Origin: Alteribacillus sp041949975
GTDB lineage: Bacteria; Bacillota; Bacilli; Bacillales; Marinococcaceae
Assembly: GCF_041949975.1 (NCBI RefSeq)
Contig: NZ_JBHFQG010000002.1
Coordinates: 62,001-126,000 of the forward strand
Length of the DNA: 64,000 nucleotides
Direction: 5' to 3'
A model generated the notes under the pieces. It saw only the letters and a list, made by a program, of their open reading frames with translations, ran no database searches and had not been told where the DNA came from. This document shows, one piece after another, positions 1 to 8,249 of this stretch (the first letter of the stretch is position 1; every line of letters begins with the position of its first letter). The position numbers and the translations under genes were made by a program.

Positions 1-564
1 TTAATGAAGTCTATTGATAACTTTGATCTTTCGCAGAATGTACGGTTTTCTACGTATGCAGTCCCTATGATTATCGGAGAGGTAAGACGTTATCTTAGAG
101 ATAATAACCCGATCAGGGTTTCTAGATCCTTAAGGGATACAGCTTACAAAGCTTTGCAAGTTCGCGACCAGTTAATGGCTGAAAGAGCGCGTGAAGAGGA
201 ACCTACAGTCCAAGAAATTGCTGCTAAATTGGAAATGCCAAAAGAAGAAGTCGTGTTTGCTCTTGATGCTATTCAGGATCCCGTATCGTTATTTGAGCCG
301 ATTTATAATGATGGCGGTGATCCGATCTATGTTATGGATCAAATCAGCGACGATAAAGAACAGGATAAAAAATGGCTGGAACACCTTGCCCTGAAAGAAG
401 CAATGGTACAGCTGACATCGAGAGAAAAAATGATATTAGATTTGAGGTTTTTTCAAGGAAAAACCCAAATGGAAGTTGCAGATGAAATTGGAATTTCTCA
501 GGCTCAAGTTTCTAGACTTGAAAAAGCAGCCATTAAACAAATGAATCGTTCTGCAAGCATTTAA
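1..564 (+). CDS. sigG: RNA polymerase sporulation sigma factor SigG (5' end cut by window)
   Basis: Late forespore sigma factor that directs core RNA polymerase to forespore genes after engulfment. The reading frame is already open at base 1 (codon TTA, Leu) and the visible 187 codons match the C-terminal part of a ~260-residue SigG, so the true start lies outside the window. The ATG at base 4 is an internal Met. Visible parts are the end of region 2 (KSIDNFDLSQNVRFSTYAVP), region 3 (RRYLRDNNPIRVSRSLRD) and a region 4 helix-turn-helix (TQMEVADEIGISQAQVSRLE). The region 2 and region 3 sequences match my memory of SigG more closely than SigF or SigE. In B. subtilis it follows spoIIGA-sigE. A hairpin terminator follows the stop codon. 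Confidence 0.95.
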   Translation, partial: LMKSIDNFDLSQNVRFSTYAVPMIIGEVRRYLRDNNPIRVSRSLRDTAYKALQVRDQLMAERAREEEPTVQEIAAKLEMPKEEVVFALDAIQDPVSLFEPIYNDGGDPIYVMDQISDDKEQDKKWLEHLALKEAMVQLTSREKMILDLRFFQGKTQMEVADEIGISQAQVSRLEKAAIKQMNRSASI

Positions 565-572
565 AATGATTC

Positions 573-602
573 TCCCGTCTAGATGAAGGCGGGGTTTTTT
601 TG
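573..602 (+). terminator. Intrinsic terminator of sigG
   Basis: CCCGTCT at 574-580 pairs with AGGCGGG at 587-593 (one G-T wobble) around a 6-nt loop, followed by a run of seven T. It starts 9 nt after the sigG stop codon. Confidence 0.8.
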
Positions 603-665
603 TTGTTTAAAAAATTAAAATTTTTTCTATTATGGATAACTATCTCCATATTATTTGATCCGCAT

Positions 666-891
666 CTAGCTTCAGCGCCCAGCCTCTCGGAGGCCCACAC
701 GAGGTGGGTTAGTTCGACGTTGTCACAGGACGTGGCGCTCTTAGTCGAACATCTTTAGGAACCTTCTGCTAAATTCGCACACGTCTTGTGTGCAACGCAG
801 AAGTCAGCCCATCCAGGGCAAGCCAGTTCGGCGTAGTCACAGGACGTGACGAACTTAGCCGAACGTCATTTGAAATAGGCGCTTGTGCTTT
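666..891. repeat. Structured intergenic repeat-like element with several hairpins
   Basis: Non-coding block of about 225 nt between sigG and ylmC. The ends are imperfect inverted copies: AGCTTCAGCGCC at 668-679 against GGCGCTTGTGCT at 878-889. Inside are successive hairpins: GCCTC/GAGGC (682-686/690-694), CCCAC/GTGGG (694-698/704-708), GTTCGAC/GTCGAAC (712-718/744-750), CTTCTGC/GCAGAAG (763-769/797-803) enclosing CACAC/GTGTG (778-782/788-792), and GTTCGGC/GCCGAAC (826-832/858-864). The two GTTCG hairpins are diverged copies of one module and share the loop core GTCACAGGACGTG. Long palindromic intergenic repeats ending in AGCGCC and GGCGCTTG are, as far as I recall, common in Bacillaceae genomes. 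Whether this is a transcribed RNA or a REP-like DNA repeat cannot be decided here. Confidence 0.65.
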
Positions 892-1001
892 TGTTCATTA
901 AAAGCTTTTATAAAAGCTAAGTTTTTCAAAGATGAGGATATGTTCTCTGAAGTACCTACATATAATGAATTAATCTACTTTTGCGCAAAGGGGTCGGGAA
1001 T
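892..1001 (+). promoter_or_regulatory. ylmC upstream region, palindrome and possible sporulation promoter
   Basis: A perfect 16-bp palindrome AGCTTTTATAAAAGCT lies at 903-918, followed by AGTTTTT, which could act as a weak terminator. Further on, GGATA at 936-940 and CATATAA at 959-965 have a spacing compatible with a SigF/SigG-type promoter, and TATAAT overlaps the latter. There is no matching SigA -35 at 17 nt. A sporulation promoter would fit ylmC, but this is weak evidence. Confidence 0.3.
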
Positions 1002-1247
1002 ATGAGAATTTCAGATTTACAAGCAAAAGATATCGTGAACATGCATACCGGTAAAAGGCTTGGTCATGCAGGGGATGTGGATATCAATGTAGAAACTGGT
1101 CAAGTGGATGCGATCATTGTAGGCGGGGCGACAAAAATGATGACAATTTTTAATCGTGACAATGAATTTGTCGTTCCTTGGACTCAGATTGTCAAAATAG
1201 GTTCTGATGTTATTCTAGTAAATTTATACGAAGGGGACCCAAAGTAA
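1002..1247 (+). CDS. ylmC: YlmC/YmxH family PRC-barrel sporulation protein
   Basis: Small 81-residue protein of the YlmC/YmxH family, a single PRC-barrel fold found in spore formers; its molecular role is not established. The chosen start is ATG 1002 (MRISDLQAKDIVNM), preceded by AAAGGGG at 987-993. An in-frame TTG at 981 would place the ribosome binding site inside the gene and is rejected. Typical PRC-barrel features are visible: GKRLGHAGDVDIN near the start and a Gly-rich turn (VGGATKMM) before a hydrophobic strand. It lies between sigG and ylmD, as in B. subtilis, separated from sigG by a terminator and the structured repeat. Confidence 0.88.
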   Translation: MRISDLQAKDIVNMHTGKRLGHAGDVDINVETGQVDAIIVGGATKMMTIFNRDNEFVVPWTQIVKIGSDVILVNLYEGDPK

Positions 1248-1360
1248 AAAGTATTATCTCAAAGACACCTTAAGCTTAAAGGATTTTCTATGGCAATAAC
1301 ATAAAATATGTTAAAATAAGTAGACTGGTTTTGACGATTTTTTACGAAAGAAGAGGTATA

Positions 1361-2197
1361 ATGAAAAAAATTCCTTTTTCTAGAAAAAGTGAAAGTATTC
1401 TCACCGTTAACAGAAAGCCATTTACAGAGGAATCTTCTCTTGTCGCAGGAATGACGACTAGAAAAGGGGGCGAGGGTGTTCAGCCCTTTGATACGTTAAA
1501 CACAGCTTTTCATGTTGGAGATGATCCTCAAACGGTTGTTGAAAACAGAAAGCATGTCGGAAGGGAAATCGGATTTCCTCTGTCAAGTTGGACAGCTTGT
1601 GAACAGATTCATGGAAATGAGATCATAAAAATTAACAATAAAGATAAAGGAAAAGGTGCTCTTTCTCGAGACTCAGCAGCTGGTGAGGCAGACGGCATAT
1701 ATACAAAAGAAAAAGGATTACTTCTCGTAAGTTTTTATGCCGATTGCGTCCCTTTGATTTTTTACGCACCGGCTGCCGGTTATATAGGACTTGCTCATGC
1801 AGGCTGGAAAGGAACGGCTCTGAACATTGGAGGCAAGTTCATAAGAACGTGGGCCGGCAAAGAAGGGATAGACCTAGAAGAAATTTATGCAGTCATCGGG
1901 CCTTCCATTTCTCAAAATGCTTACGAAGTCGATGATAAGGTGATTTCGAAGATGAAACAAGTTCTACCAGCGAGAGTGCCTGAGCCCTGGTATACTTCGC
2001 AGCGTAAAGATAGGTTTCAACTTGATATGAAAGAAATGAACCGGATATTATTAGAACATGAAGGGATTCCACCTGAAAATATTTTTGTCAGCAGTCATTG
2101 TACATATAACGAAAACGATTTATTTTTCTCTCATCGAAGAAATAGCGGAGGCACCGGCCGAATGATGACGTTTATCGGTTTTGAAAAAGATCAATAG
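1361..2197 (+). CDS. pgeF: Laccase-domain (YlmD/PgeF, DUF152) peptidoglycan-editing or purine nucleoside enzyme
   Basis: 278-residue member of the multicopper-polyphenol-oxidase-like fold. Family members have been described as purine nucleoside phosphorylases/adenosine deaminases and as PgeF, which removes wrong residues from peptidoglycan precursors. Typical motifs: SFYADCVPLIFY (residues 125-136, metal-binding Cys), GLAHAGWKGTALNIGGK (144-160, His and Trp conserved), VIGPSISQNAYEVD, and a C-terminal FFSHRR with the last metal His. Start ATG 1361 has AAGAGG upstream at 1351-1356; an in-frame TTG at 1331 is less likely. It is part of the ylmDEFGH group before divIVA. No strong promoter was identified in the 113-nt gap from ylmC. 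Confidence 0.92.
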   Translation: MKKIPFSRKSESILTVNRKPFTEESSLVAGMTTRKGGEGVQPFDTLNTAFHVGDDPQTVVENRKHVGREIGFPLSSWTACEQIHGNEIIKINNKDKGKGALSRDSAAGEADGIYTKEKGLLLVSFYADCVPLIFYAPAAGYIGLAHAGWKGTALNIGGKFIRTWAGKEGIDLEEIYAVIGPSISQNAYEVDDKVISKMKQVLPARVPEPWYTSQRKDRFQLDMKEMNRILLEHEGIPPENIFVSSHCTYNENDLFFSHRRNSGGTGRMMTFIGFEKDQ

Positions 2198-2215
2198 AAA
2201 GGAGACGCAAACATA

Positions 2216-2896
2216 GTGACCGTAGCAAATAACCTAGCTCAGATTCAGGAGACTATTAAAAAAGCATGCAGCTCCTCCGGCAGAGATCCGGAGAATGTAA
2301 CAATCATTTCCGTTACAAAATATGTAAGCCTTGAAAAAACAAAAGAAGCGATAGAAGCCGGCATTCATCATATAGGCGAAAACAGGCTGGAAGGAGCACT
2401 TGAAAAATGGGAAGCCTTTCAAGGACAGGCCGGCTTTCATTTCATTGGATCACTGCAATCTAAAAAAGTCAAACACCTTGTCGGTAAATATGATTACTAT
2501 CATTCTTTGGACAGGCTCTCTTTAGCCAAAGAGCTGCAAAAGCGCTGTCCGGAAAATCAAAAACTTCAATGTTTTGTACAGGTTAATGTCTCCGGAGAAG
2601 CTTCTAAAGCAGGTCTAGCACCAGAAGAAACAATTGATTTTATAAAACAGCTGAAGAACTACCCCGCTATTCAAGTAATTGGTTTAATGACAATGGCCCC
2701 TTTTAAAGAGGATCCAGAAGACACCCGCCCTGTTTTTCGCAGGCTCAGACATTTACGTGATAAAATCCGGGAACTCCGCCTTGAACATGCTCCATGCAAT
2801 GAATTATCAATGGGAATGTCTAACGACTTTCATGTTGCCGTTGAAGAAGGAGCTACATATATTCGTCTCGGCTCCACACTAGTAGGCCGCGAGTAA
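2216..2896 (+). CDS. ylmE: YggS/YlmE family pyridoxal phosphate homeostasis protein
   Basis: 226-residue alanine-racemase-N fold protein that binds pyridoxal 5'-phosphate and keeps free PLP and amino acid pools balanced; no racemase activity is expected. The PLP lysine is in ISVTKYVSLE (residues ~29-38). Other family motifs are IGENRLEGALEK, FHFIGSLQSKKVK, VQVNVSGEASKAGL, GLMTMAP and ELSMGMSNDFHVAVEEGAT near the end. Start is GTG 2216, preceded by GAAAGGAG at 2197-2204 overlapping the ylmD stop. It stands directly before sepF, as in most Bacillota. Confidence 0.93.
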   Translation: MTVANNLAQIQETIKKACSSSGRDPENVTIISVTKYVSLEKTKEAIEAGIHHIGENRLEGALEKWEAFQGQAGFHFIGSLQSKKVKHLVGKYDYYHSLDRLSLAKELQKRCPENQKLQCFVQVNVSGEASKAGLAPEETIDFIKQLKNYPAIQVIGLMTMAPFKEDPEDTRPVFRRLRHLRDKIRELRLEHAPCNELSMGMSNDFHVAVEEGATYIRLGSTLVGRE

Positions 2897-2924
2897 AACG
2901 GCTAGAGGGAGAAGGAGGGTTAGG

Positions 2925-3332
2925 ATGAGCTTTAAATCTAAATTTAAACGTTTTTTTGAATTGGAAGACGATGTTGTTGAAGAAGAAATAGAGGTTCCAG
3001 AGGGAACGCAAACGTATGAAAAAAAAGATGGAAAGAATGTCGTCAGTCTGCAAAGCGTTCAGCAGTCCGCAAAGGTAATGCTTATGGAACCCCGGCAATA
3101 TGATGAGGCTCAGGATATTGCAGATCATTTAAAAAATAGAAAGTCTGTTATTATTAATGTGCAGCGTATTCAAAGCGACCAAGCCCGCCGAATCGTTGAT
3201 TTTTTGAGCGGCACCGTTTACGCTATCGGAGGAGACATCCAAAAAGTCGGAACAAATATTTTTCTCTGTACCCCGGATAATGTCGATGTGTCTGGTGCGA
3301 TTTCAGAGATATTACACGATACCCAGGATTGA
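2925..3332 (+). CDS. sepF: Cell division protein SepF
   Basis: 135-residue FtsZ-binding protein that forms rings and bundles FtsZ filaments at the Z-ring, anchored by an N-terminal amphipathic helix (MSFKSKFKRFFELED). A charged linker (residues ~15-40) precedes the DUF552 core. Core motifs are VMLMEPRQYDEAQDIADHLK (47-66), SVIINVQRIQSDQARRIVDFLSG (69-91) and GTVYAIGGDIQKVGTNIFLCTP. The ribosome binding site GAAGGAGGG is directly upstream of ATG 2925. Length is close to the usual ~150 residues, with a short linker. Confidence 0.95.
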   Translation: MSFKSKFKRFFELEDDVVEEEIEVPEGTQTYEKKDGKNVVSLQSVQQSAKVMLMEPRQYDEAQDIADHLKNRKSVIINVQRIQSDQARRIVDFLSGTVYAIGGDIQKVGTNIFLCTPDNVDVSGAISEILHDTQD

Positions 3333-3356
3333 TTGTAGTAAAGGAGAATGCAGAAC

Positions 3357-3611
3357 ATGAACACAATTGGAATGATACTGCTTGCAGGGATGCAGATTTA
3401 TTCTTATCTTATTATCATTTATATTTTAATGTCGTGGTTTCCAAATGCGCGTGAATCTTCTTTTGGACAAATGTTAGGCTCATTAGTTGAACCATACCTG
3501 GAGCCATTTAGAAAGATTATACCACCGCTTGGAATGATAGACATTTCACCTATTGTAGCTATTATTGCTCTTCATTTCGCCCGTTACGGCGTACAAGCAT
3601 TGTTCTTTTAA
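3357..3611 (+). CDS. ylmG: YggT family membrane protein YlmG
   Basis: 84-residue YggT-family integral membrane protein with two hydrophobic segments (roughly residues 3-25 and 62-80). Between them is the family motif SWFPNARESSFGQMLGSLVEPYLEPFRKIIPP (NAR, EPYLxPFRxxIPP). The family is linked to membrane or envelope processes near the division machinery, but its biochemical function is unknown. Start ATG 3357 is 10 nt after AAGGAG (3341-3346); the ATG at 3348 is too close to that site. It follows sepF by 24 nt and precedes ylmH by 10 nt, so it is probably cotranscribed. Confidence 0.88.
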   Translation: MNTIGMILLAGMQIYSYLIIIYILMSWFPNARESSFGQMLGSLVEPYLEPFRKIIPPLGMIDISPIVAIIALHFARYGVQALFF

Positions 3612-3621
3612 GGAGTAATAT

Positions 3622-4401
3622 ATGTCTGTATTTGTACATTTCCGAAAAGAAGAACATGCGTTTGTAGAACAAGTAATGGAATGGAAAAAGGCTGTTGAAA
3701 CAAAGTTTGAGCGAAAGCTGACCGACTTTTTGGACCCGCGTGAACAAGATATTCTTTCCTCTGTTGTTGGAAAAGATGAAACTGTACACCTTTCTTTTTG
3801 GGGAGGTGCGGAAGGCTGCGAACGAAAACGTGCGATACTATATCCTTTTTATGAAGAAGTTAATCGAGAAGACTTTGAATTGACTCTGTTTGAAATGACC
3901 TATCCTTCTAAATTTGTCACCATCGGCCATCGTGACGTGCTCGGATCACTGACAGGGCTTGGGTTAAAACGAAATAAATATGGTGATATCTTGGAAGGGA
4001 GCGGCTGTTTCCAATTTGTTACAGTAGAGGATATAGCCCTATTTATTGAAATGAACCTTCAAAAGATAGGGAAGGCGTCTGTATCTGTGGAGAAAATACC
4101 GATGCAAAGCATGCTTCCTATAGAAGATAACTGGGAAGAAGTACAGACAACTGTCTCTTCTTTCCGGCTGGATGTCATGATTGCTGAAATGTATCGTTTA
4201 TCGAGAAGCAAAGCCGCCCCGTTCATAGAAAAGGGCCGGGTCAAAGTAAACTGGAAAACAGTAGATCAGGCGTCATTTCCTTTACAGGAAGGCGACTATG
4301 TTTCTGTACGAGGCTTAGGGCGGAGAAAATTATTAAATTCAGATGGAAAAACCAAAAAAGGACGCTTTAAAATAAGTTATGGAAAAAAACAAGATCCGTA
4401 A
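3622..4401 (+). CDS. ylmH: S4-domain RNA-binding protein YlmH
   Basis: 259 residues. The C-terminal S4 RNA-binding domain (about residues 179-240) contains FRLDVMIAEMYRLSRSKAAP, FIEKGRVKVNWKTVD and GDYVSVRGLGRRKL, followed by a Lys-rich tail. The N-terminal two-thirds is the YlmH-specific region (EREDFELTLFEMTYPSKF-like; VTIGHRDVLGSLTGLGLKR). YlmH homologues have recently been reported to bind stalled 50S-peptidyl-tRNA complexes and take part in ribosome-associated quality control in B. subtilis. That fits the presence of rqcH in the same window. Last gene before divIVA; spacing from ylmG is 10 nt. Confidence 0.92.
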   Translation: MSVFVHFRKEEHAFVEQVMEWKKAVETKFERKLTDFLDPREQDILSSVVGKDETVHLSFWGGAEGCERKRAILYPFYEEVNREDFELTLFEMTYPSKFVTIGHRDVLGSLTGLGLKRNKYGDILEGSGCFQFVTVEDIALFIEMNLQKIGKASVSVEKIPMQSMLPIEDNWEEVQTTVSSFRLDVMIAEMYRLSRSKAAPFIEKGRVKVNWKTVDQASFPLQEGDYVSVRGLGRRKLLNSDGKTKKGRFKISYGKKQDP

Positions 4402-4476
4402 ATAAAAGGCAGGATTTTCAAGTTTGCTGTCGAAATATCATGTTACTGAATAAATAGAAGAATGGAGGTGCGGGAT

Positions 4477-4995
4477 TTGCCTTTAACACCATTAGATATC
4501 CATAATAAAGAGTTTACCAGAGGCTTTCGAGGATATGATGAAGACGAAGTTAATGAATTTTTAGATCAAGTCATTAAAGATTACGAAAATGTTATTCGTG
4601 AAAAAAATGAGCTGTTTTCCAAAGTAAATGAGTTAGAAGAGCGTTTGGAGCATTTTTCTAATATCGAAGAAACGTTGAACAAATCGATTCTCGTAGCCCA
4701 GGAATCTGCAGAAGAAGTACGCCGCAATGCAAAAAAAGAATCACAGCTGATTATTAAAGAGGCTGAGAAAAACGCGGATCGTATTATTAATGATGCTTTA
4801 AATAAAGCCCGCAAAATTGAACTTGAAATAGAAGAACTTAAAAAGCAAGCTTCTGTCTACCGGATGCGTTTTAAAATGCTGATTGAAGCCCAGCTTGAAA
4901 TGTTACATAATGATGATTGGGATACGGTAATAGACACAAAAGAAGAACAAAAGGAAGAAGAGTCAGAAACAGAAAAACAAAGACAGCTTGACTGA
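4477..4995 (+). CDS. divIVA: Cell-pole/septum protein DivIVA (TTG start)
   Basis: 172-residue coiled-coil protein that binds negatively curved membrane at poles and septa and recruits MinJ/MinCD and sporulation partners. The N-terminal membrane-binding lipid domain reads PLTPLDIHNKEFTRGFRGYD, with the exposed Phe/Arg tip and the YDEDEVNEFLDQV segment. The rest is a long coiled coil with ANIEETLNKSILVAQE-like and EAEKNADRIINDALNKARKI sequences. I place the start at TTG 4477: it has GGAGGTG at 4464-4470 at ideal spacing and gives the canonical MPLTP N-terminus. The in-frame ATG at 4462 would put the ribosome binding site inside the gene. The tail is acidic (KEEQKEEESETEK). Confidence 0.96.
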   Translation: MPLTPLDIHNKEFTRGFRGYDEDEVNEFLDQVIKDYENVIREKNELFSKVNELEERLEHFSNIEETLNKSILVAQESAEEVRRNAKKESQLIIKEAEKNADRIINDALNKARKIELEIEELKKQASVYRMRFKMLIEAQLEMLHNDDWDTVIDTKEEQKEEESETEKQRQLD

Positions 4996-5020
4996 GACAG
5001 GCTGTTTGTTCTATAATTTT
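4977..5020 (+). terminator. Possible terminator at the divIVA stop codon
   Basis: ACAGC at 4983-4987 pairs with GCTGT at 5001-5005, with partial extension by AACAAA and TTTGTT, followed by T-rich sequence around 5006-5020. The stem overlaps the last divIVA codons and is imperfect. Confidence 0.4.
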
Positions 5021-5089
5021 TTCAATCAGAATATTCGAATGCATTCAACCTTACTTTCATCTTGAATGCTAAAGGAATGCACAGTACAA

Positions 5090-5336
5090 AAGACAATAAA
5101 AACGAAGATAGGGACGCGCCGTTTTGTTATTTTTCTATAGCGAGCTGTGGGCGGTGAAAGCACGGTGGAAAATCAAAACAGGACATCACCCTGGAGTTCC
5201 GGAACCGAAGTGTGTCACTAGGCTTCCGGCGGTAAATACCGTTAACATAAAAGAGTTGATGCTGTTTTCATGGCAGCATAACTAGGGTGGTACCGCGAGA
5301 CCTTCTCGTCCCTTGGAGGGATGGGGAGGTCTTTTT
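5090..5336 (+). promoter_or_regulatory. T-box riboswitch for ileS (isoleucine specifier ATC)
   Basis: Leader RNA that reads the charging state of tRNA-Ile. The T-box sequence AGGGTGGTACCGCG is at 5284-5297. The stem I region includes AGCGAGCTGTGGGCGGTGAA near 5140-5160. The specifier is read as ATC at 5185-5187, in the usual context GAC-ATC-ACCCTGGAGT. The terminator stem AGACCTTCTCGTCCCT (5298-5313) / AGGGATGGGGAGGTCT (5317-5332) is followed by T7. When uncharged tRNA-Ile accumulates, its CCA end pairs with the T-box bulge, the antiterminator forms and ileS is transcribed. The leader fills most of the divIVA-ileS gap; no SigA promoter was assigned upstream. Confidence 0.93.
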
Positions 5337-5419
5337 TTATACTGAAATATTTCAATGCTTTCACATTTTCAAAATGTGCAGGATATTTGAATGGTTTTAA
5401 TAAAGGAGGAAGTCAGCTA

Positions 5420-8188
5420 ATGAGTTACAAAGAAACATTATTAATGCCGAAAACCGATTTTCCAATGAGAGGAAACCTTCCCAATCGGGAGCCTGAAAAA
5501 CAAAAAGAATGGGACGAACAAAACATTTATGAAAAAGTGCAGAAACGCACGAAAGGCCGTCCGCTGTTTGTGCTTCACGATGGTCCTCCATACGCAAATG
5601 GAGACATTCATATGGGTCATGCTTTAAATAAAATTTTAAAGGACTTTATCGTACGGTATAAATCGATGAATGGCTATCATGCCCCGTACGTTCCTGGATG
5701 GGATACACACGGTCTTCCTATTGAAACAGCTCTTACAAAAAATAAAAAAGTGGATCGTAAAAAAATGACGATCGCAGAGTTTCGAAAAGCATGTGAAGAT
5801 TATGCTTTAGAACAGCTTGACCGGCAACGTGAACAATTTAAACGTCTTGGGGTACGCGGGGATTGGGATAATCCTTATATTACGCTGACTAAAGAATATG
5901 AAGCCCAGCAAATTAAAGTATTTGGGGAAATGGCGAAAAAAGGCTATATCTATAAAGGGAAAAAGCCTGTTTACTGGTCACCATCTTCTGAATCTGCTTT
6001 GGCCGAAGCGGAAATTGAATACCACGATAAACGGTCTCCTTCGATTTATGTCAGTTTTGATGTAAAAGAAGGGAAAAATGTGCTTGACGGCGATGAAAAA
6101 TTCATTATCTGGACCACTACCCCGTGGACCATTCCAGCAAACCTGGCAATTACGGTTCATCCAGAACTTTCTTACGCCGTCGTGGAGGAAGCAAATAAAA
6201 AATATGTTGTTGCAGAAGAATTGGTAGAACAGCTGCAAACAGTATTAGAGTGGGAAAATCCAACGGTTGTAAAAACGGTAAAAGGGAAAGACCTTGAGCA
6301 CATTATGACCTCTCATCCTATTTATGGCCGTGATTCCCTTGTGATTCTTGGAGACCATGTCACCCTTGACGCAGGTACTGGTTGCGTACACACAGCTCCC
6401 GGCCACGGGGAAGACGACTATGTTGTCGGTCAGAAGTATGGTCTGGAAACGCTGTGCCCGGTTGATGACAAAGGGCGCTTTACCAAAGAAGCTCCTGGAT
6501 TTGAAGGGCTTTTTTATGATGAGGCAAACAAACCAATTACACAAAAACTAGAAGAGCTCGGTGCGCTATTAAAGCTTACGTTTATCACGCATTCATATCC
6601 ACATGACTGGCGGACGAAAAAACCGGTTATTTTCAGAGCAACGGCTCAATGGTTTGCTTCTATTGAGGATTTTCGTGAAGATCTGCTAGAAGCGGTTCGC
6701 AATGTTACATGGCTGCCGGAATGGGGCGAAACCCGTCTCTATAACATGGTGCGTGACCGCGGAGACTGGTGTATTTCCCGTCAGCGTGCCTGGGGGGTGC
6801 CGATCCCGATTTTTTACGGAGAAGATGGCGAAGAAATTGTAACGGATGAGACGATTAATCATGTTTCAGAGCTATTCCGTAAACACGGCTCCAACATCTG
6901 GTTTGAATGGGATACAAAAGATCTTCTACCAGAAGGATATACATCTGTACACAGTCCAAATGGTGAATTCACAAGAGAAATGGACATTATGGACGTATGG
7001 TTTGACAGCGGGTCTTCTCATCAAGCTGTACTTGAAGAAAAAGAGCAGCTGCAGCGTCCTGCAGATGTATATCTTGAAGGTTCAGACCAATACAGAGGCT
7101 GGTTTAACTCTTCCCTATCGACTAGTGTGGCAACGACCGGAAAAGCACCGTACAAAGCTATCATCAGTCATGGATTTGCTCTTGATGGAGAAGGCCGTAA
7201 AATGAGTAAATCCGTCGGAAACGTTGTCGTTCCGAATAAGGTAATGAAACAGCTCGGGGCAGATATTTTGCGTTTATGGGTAGCTTCTGTCGATTACCAG
7301 GCTGACGTTCGTATTTCAGATAAAATATTAAAGCAAGTAGCTGAAGCCTATCGAAAACTAAGAAATACTTTCCGTTTTCTGCTTGGTAACCTTCATGACT
7401 TTGTTCCGGCAAAAGACCGTGTGGAAGAAAGTGATATGCCTGAACTTGACCGGTATATGCTCGTCAAACTTCAAGATGTGATCAATAAAGCGAAAAAAGG
7501 TTATGATGAATATCAGTTTGCTACTGTTTTTCACACGCTTCATAATTTCTGTACCATCGAATTAAGCTCATTTTATATGGACATTGCTAAAGATACGTTA
7601 TATATTGAAGCGCCGAACAATAAAGGCCGGCGTGCGATCCAGACGGTGATGTATGATACGTTAGTAGCGCTCGTTCGTTTAGTAGCACCAATTATTCCGC
7701 ACACAGCTGATGAAGTGTGGGCCTTTATTCCAGGCGTTGAAGCAGACAGCGTACAGCTTACTGATATGCCGGAAGAAAAGAATGTCAGCCAGGCGAAGGA
7801 ATTAAAAGAAAAATGGGATTATGTTATGACGGTTCGAGACGATGTGTTAAAAGCATTAGAGAATGCAAGAAATGAAAAAGTGATAGGAAAATCGTTAACT
7901 GCCTCCCTCACTCTTTATCCAGAGCCGGAGCTGAAAAAAGTTTTAGAAGAGGCCGGTGATTTAACGAAATTGTTTATTGTCTCTAGCGCATCGATTGTTG
8001 GAGAAAAAGCGGATGCACCGTCTTCTGCAGAAAGCCTGGAACACGTTGCTGTAGAGGTAATGCCTGCAGAAGGAGAAACGTGCGAACGCTGCTGGACCGT
8101 TACAGAAACGGTAGGAAAAGATCCGGAACATCCTGGTTTGTGTGATAAATGTACAGATATCGTTAAAGAGCATTACAGCCACGTATAA
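5420..8188 (+). CDS. ileS: Isoleucyl-tRNA synthetase
   Basis: 922-residue class I aminoacyl-tRNA synthetase that charges tRNA-Ile and edits mischarged valine. The HIGH motif is HMGH at residues 64-67 in GPPYANGDIHMGHAL. The KMSKS loop is at 594-598 (GRKMSKSVGN). The editing domain (about 190-390) has WTTTPWTIPANLAI and the conserved GTGCVHTAPGHGEDDY. The C-terminal zinc site has CERCW and CDKC pairs (residues ~885-915). Start ATG 5420 is 10 nt after AAAGGAGG; the frame is open upstream through the leader but those starts lack support. Length matches B. subtilis IleS (921). Controlled by the T-box directly upstream. Confidence 0.98.
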   Translation: MSYKETLLMPKTDFPMRGNLPNREPEKQKEWDEQNIYEKVQKRTKGRPLFVLHDGPPYANGDIHMGHALNKILKDFIVRYKSMNGYHAPYVPGWDTHGLPIETALTKNKKVDRKKMTIAEFRKACEDYALEQLDRQREQFKRLGVRGDWDNPYITLTKEYEAQQIKVFGEMAKKGYIYKGKKPVYWSPSSESALAEAEIEYHDKRSPSIYVSFDVKEGKNVLDGDEKFIIWTTTPWTIPANLAITVHPELSYAVVEEANKKYVVAEELVEQLQTVLEWENPTVVKTVKGKDLEHIMTSHPIYGRDSLVILGDHVTLDAGTGCVHTAPGHGEDDYVVGQKYGLETLCPVDDKGRFTKEAPGFEGLFYDEANKPITQKLEELGALLKLTFITHSYPHDWRTKKPVIFRATAQWFASIEDFREDLLEAVRNVTWLPEWGETRLYNMVRDRGDWCISRQRAWGVPIPIFYGEDGEEIVTDETINHVSELFRKHGSNIWFEWDTKDLLPEGYTSVHSPNGEFTREMDIMDVWFDSGSSHQAVLEEKEQLQRPADVYLEGSDQYRGWFNSSLSTSVATTGKAPYKAIISHGFALDGEGRKMSKSVGNVVVPNKVMKQLGADILRLWVASVDYQADVRISDKILKQVAEAYRKLRNTFRFLLGNLHDFVPAKDRVEESDMPELDRYMLVKLQDVINKAKKGYDEYQFATVFHTLHNFCTIELSSFYMDIAKDTLYIEAPNNKGRRAIQTVMYDTLVALVRLVAPIIPHTADEVWAFIPGVEADSVQLTDMPEEKNVSQAKELKEKWDYVMTVRDDVLKALENARNEKVIGKSLTASLTLYPEPELKKVLEEAGDLTKLFIVSSASIVGEKADAPSSAESLEHVAVEVMPAEGETCERCWTVTETVGKDPEHPGLCDKCTDIVKEHYSHV

Positions 8189-8207
8189 TAAATTCATTAA
8201 TTATAGT

Positions 8208-8249
8208 TGTCCGGGGGCCAAGATGTAATATGGTTCCCGGACAGCTTTT
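8208..8249 (+). terminator. Hairpin after ileS, probable terminator
   Basis: TGTCCGGGGGCC at 8208-8219 pairs with GGTTCCCGGACA at 8232-8243 (8 perfect pairs at the base), followed by GCTTTTA. The T-run is short, so termination may be partial. The gene ylyA, which I recall between ileS and lspA in B. subtilis, is absent here. Confidence 0.6.

Noticed and set aside
666..891. OLE RNA or another known large structured RNA
   Set aside because: OLE RNA is about 600 nt and has a different gene context; this element is ~225 nt with simple serial hairpins and repeat-like ends.
1331..1362. SigA promoter TTGACG...TATAAT before ylmD
   Set aside because: The spacing is 20 nt and the -10 overlaps the start codon, so it cannot drive this gene.
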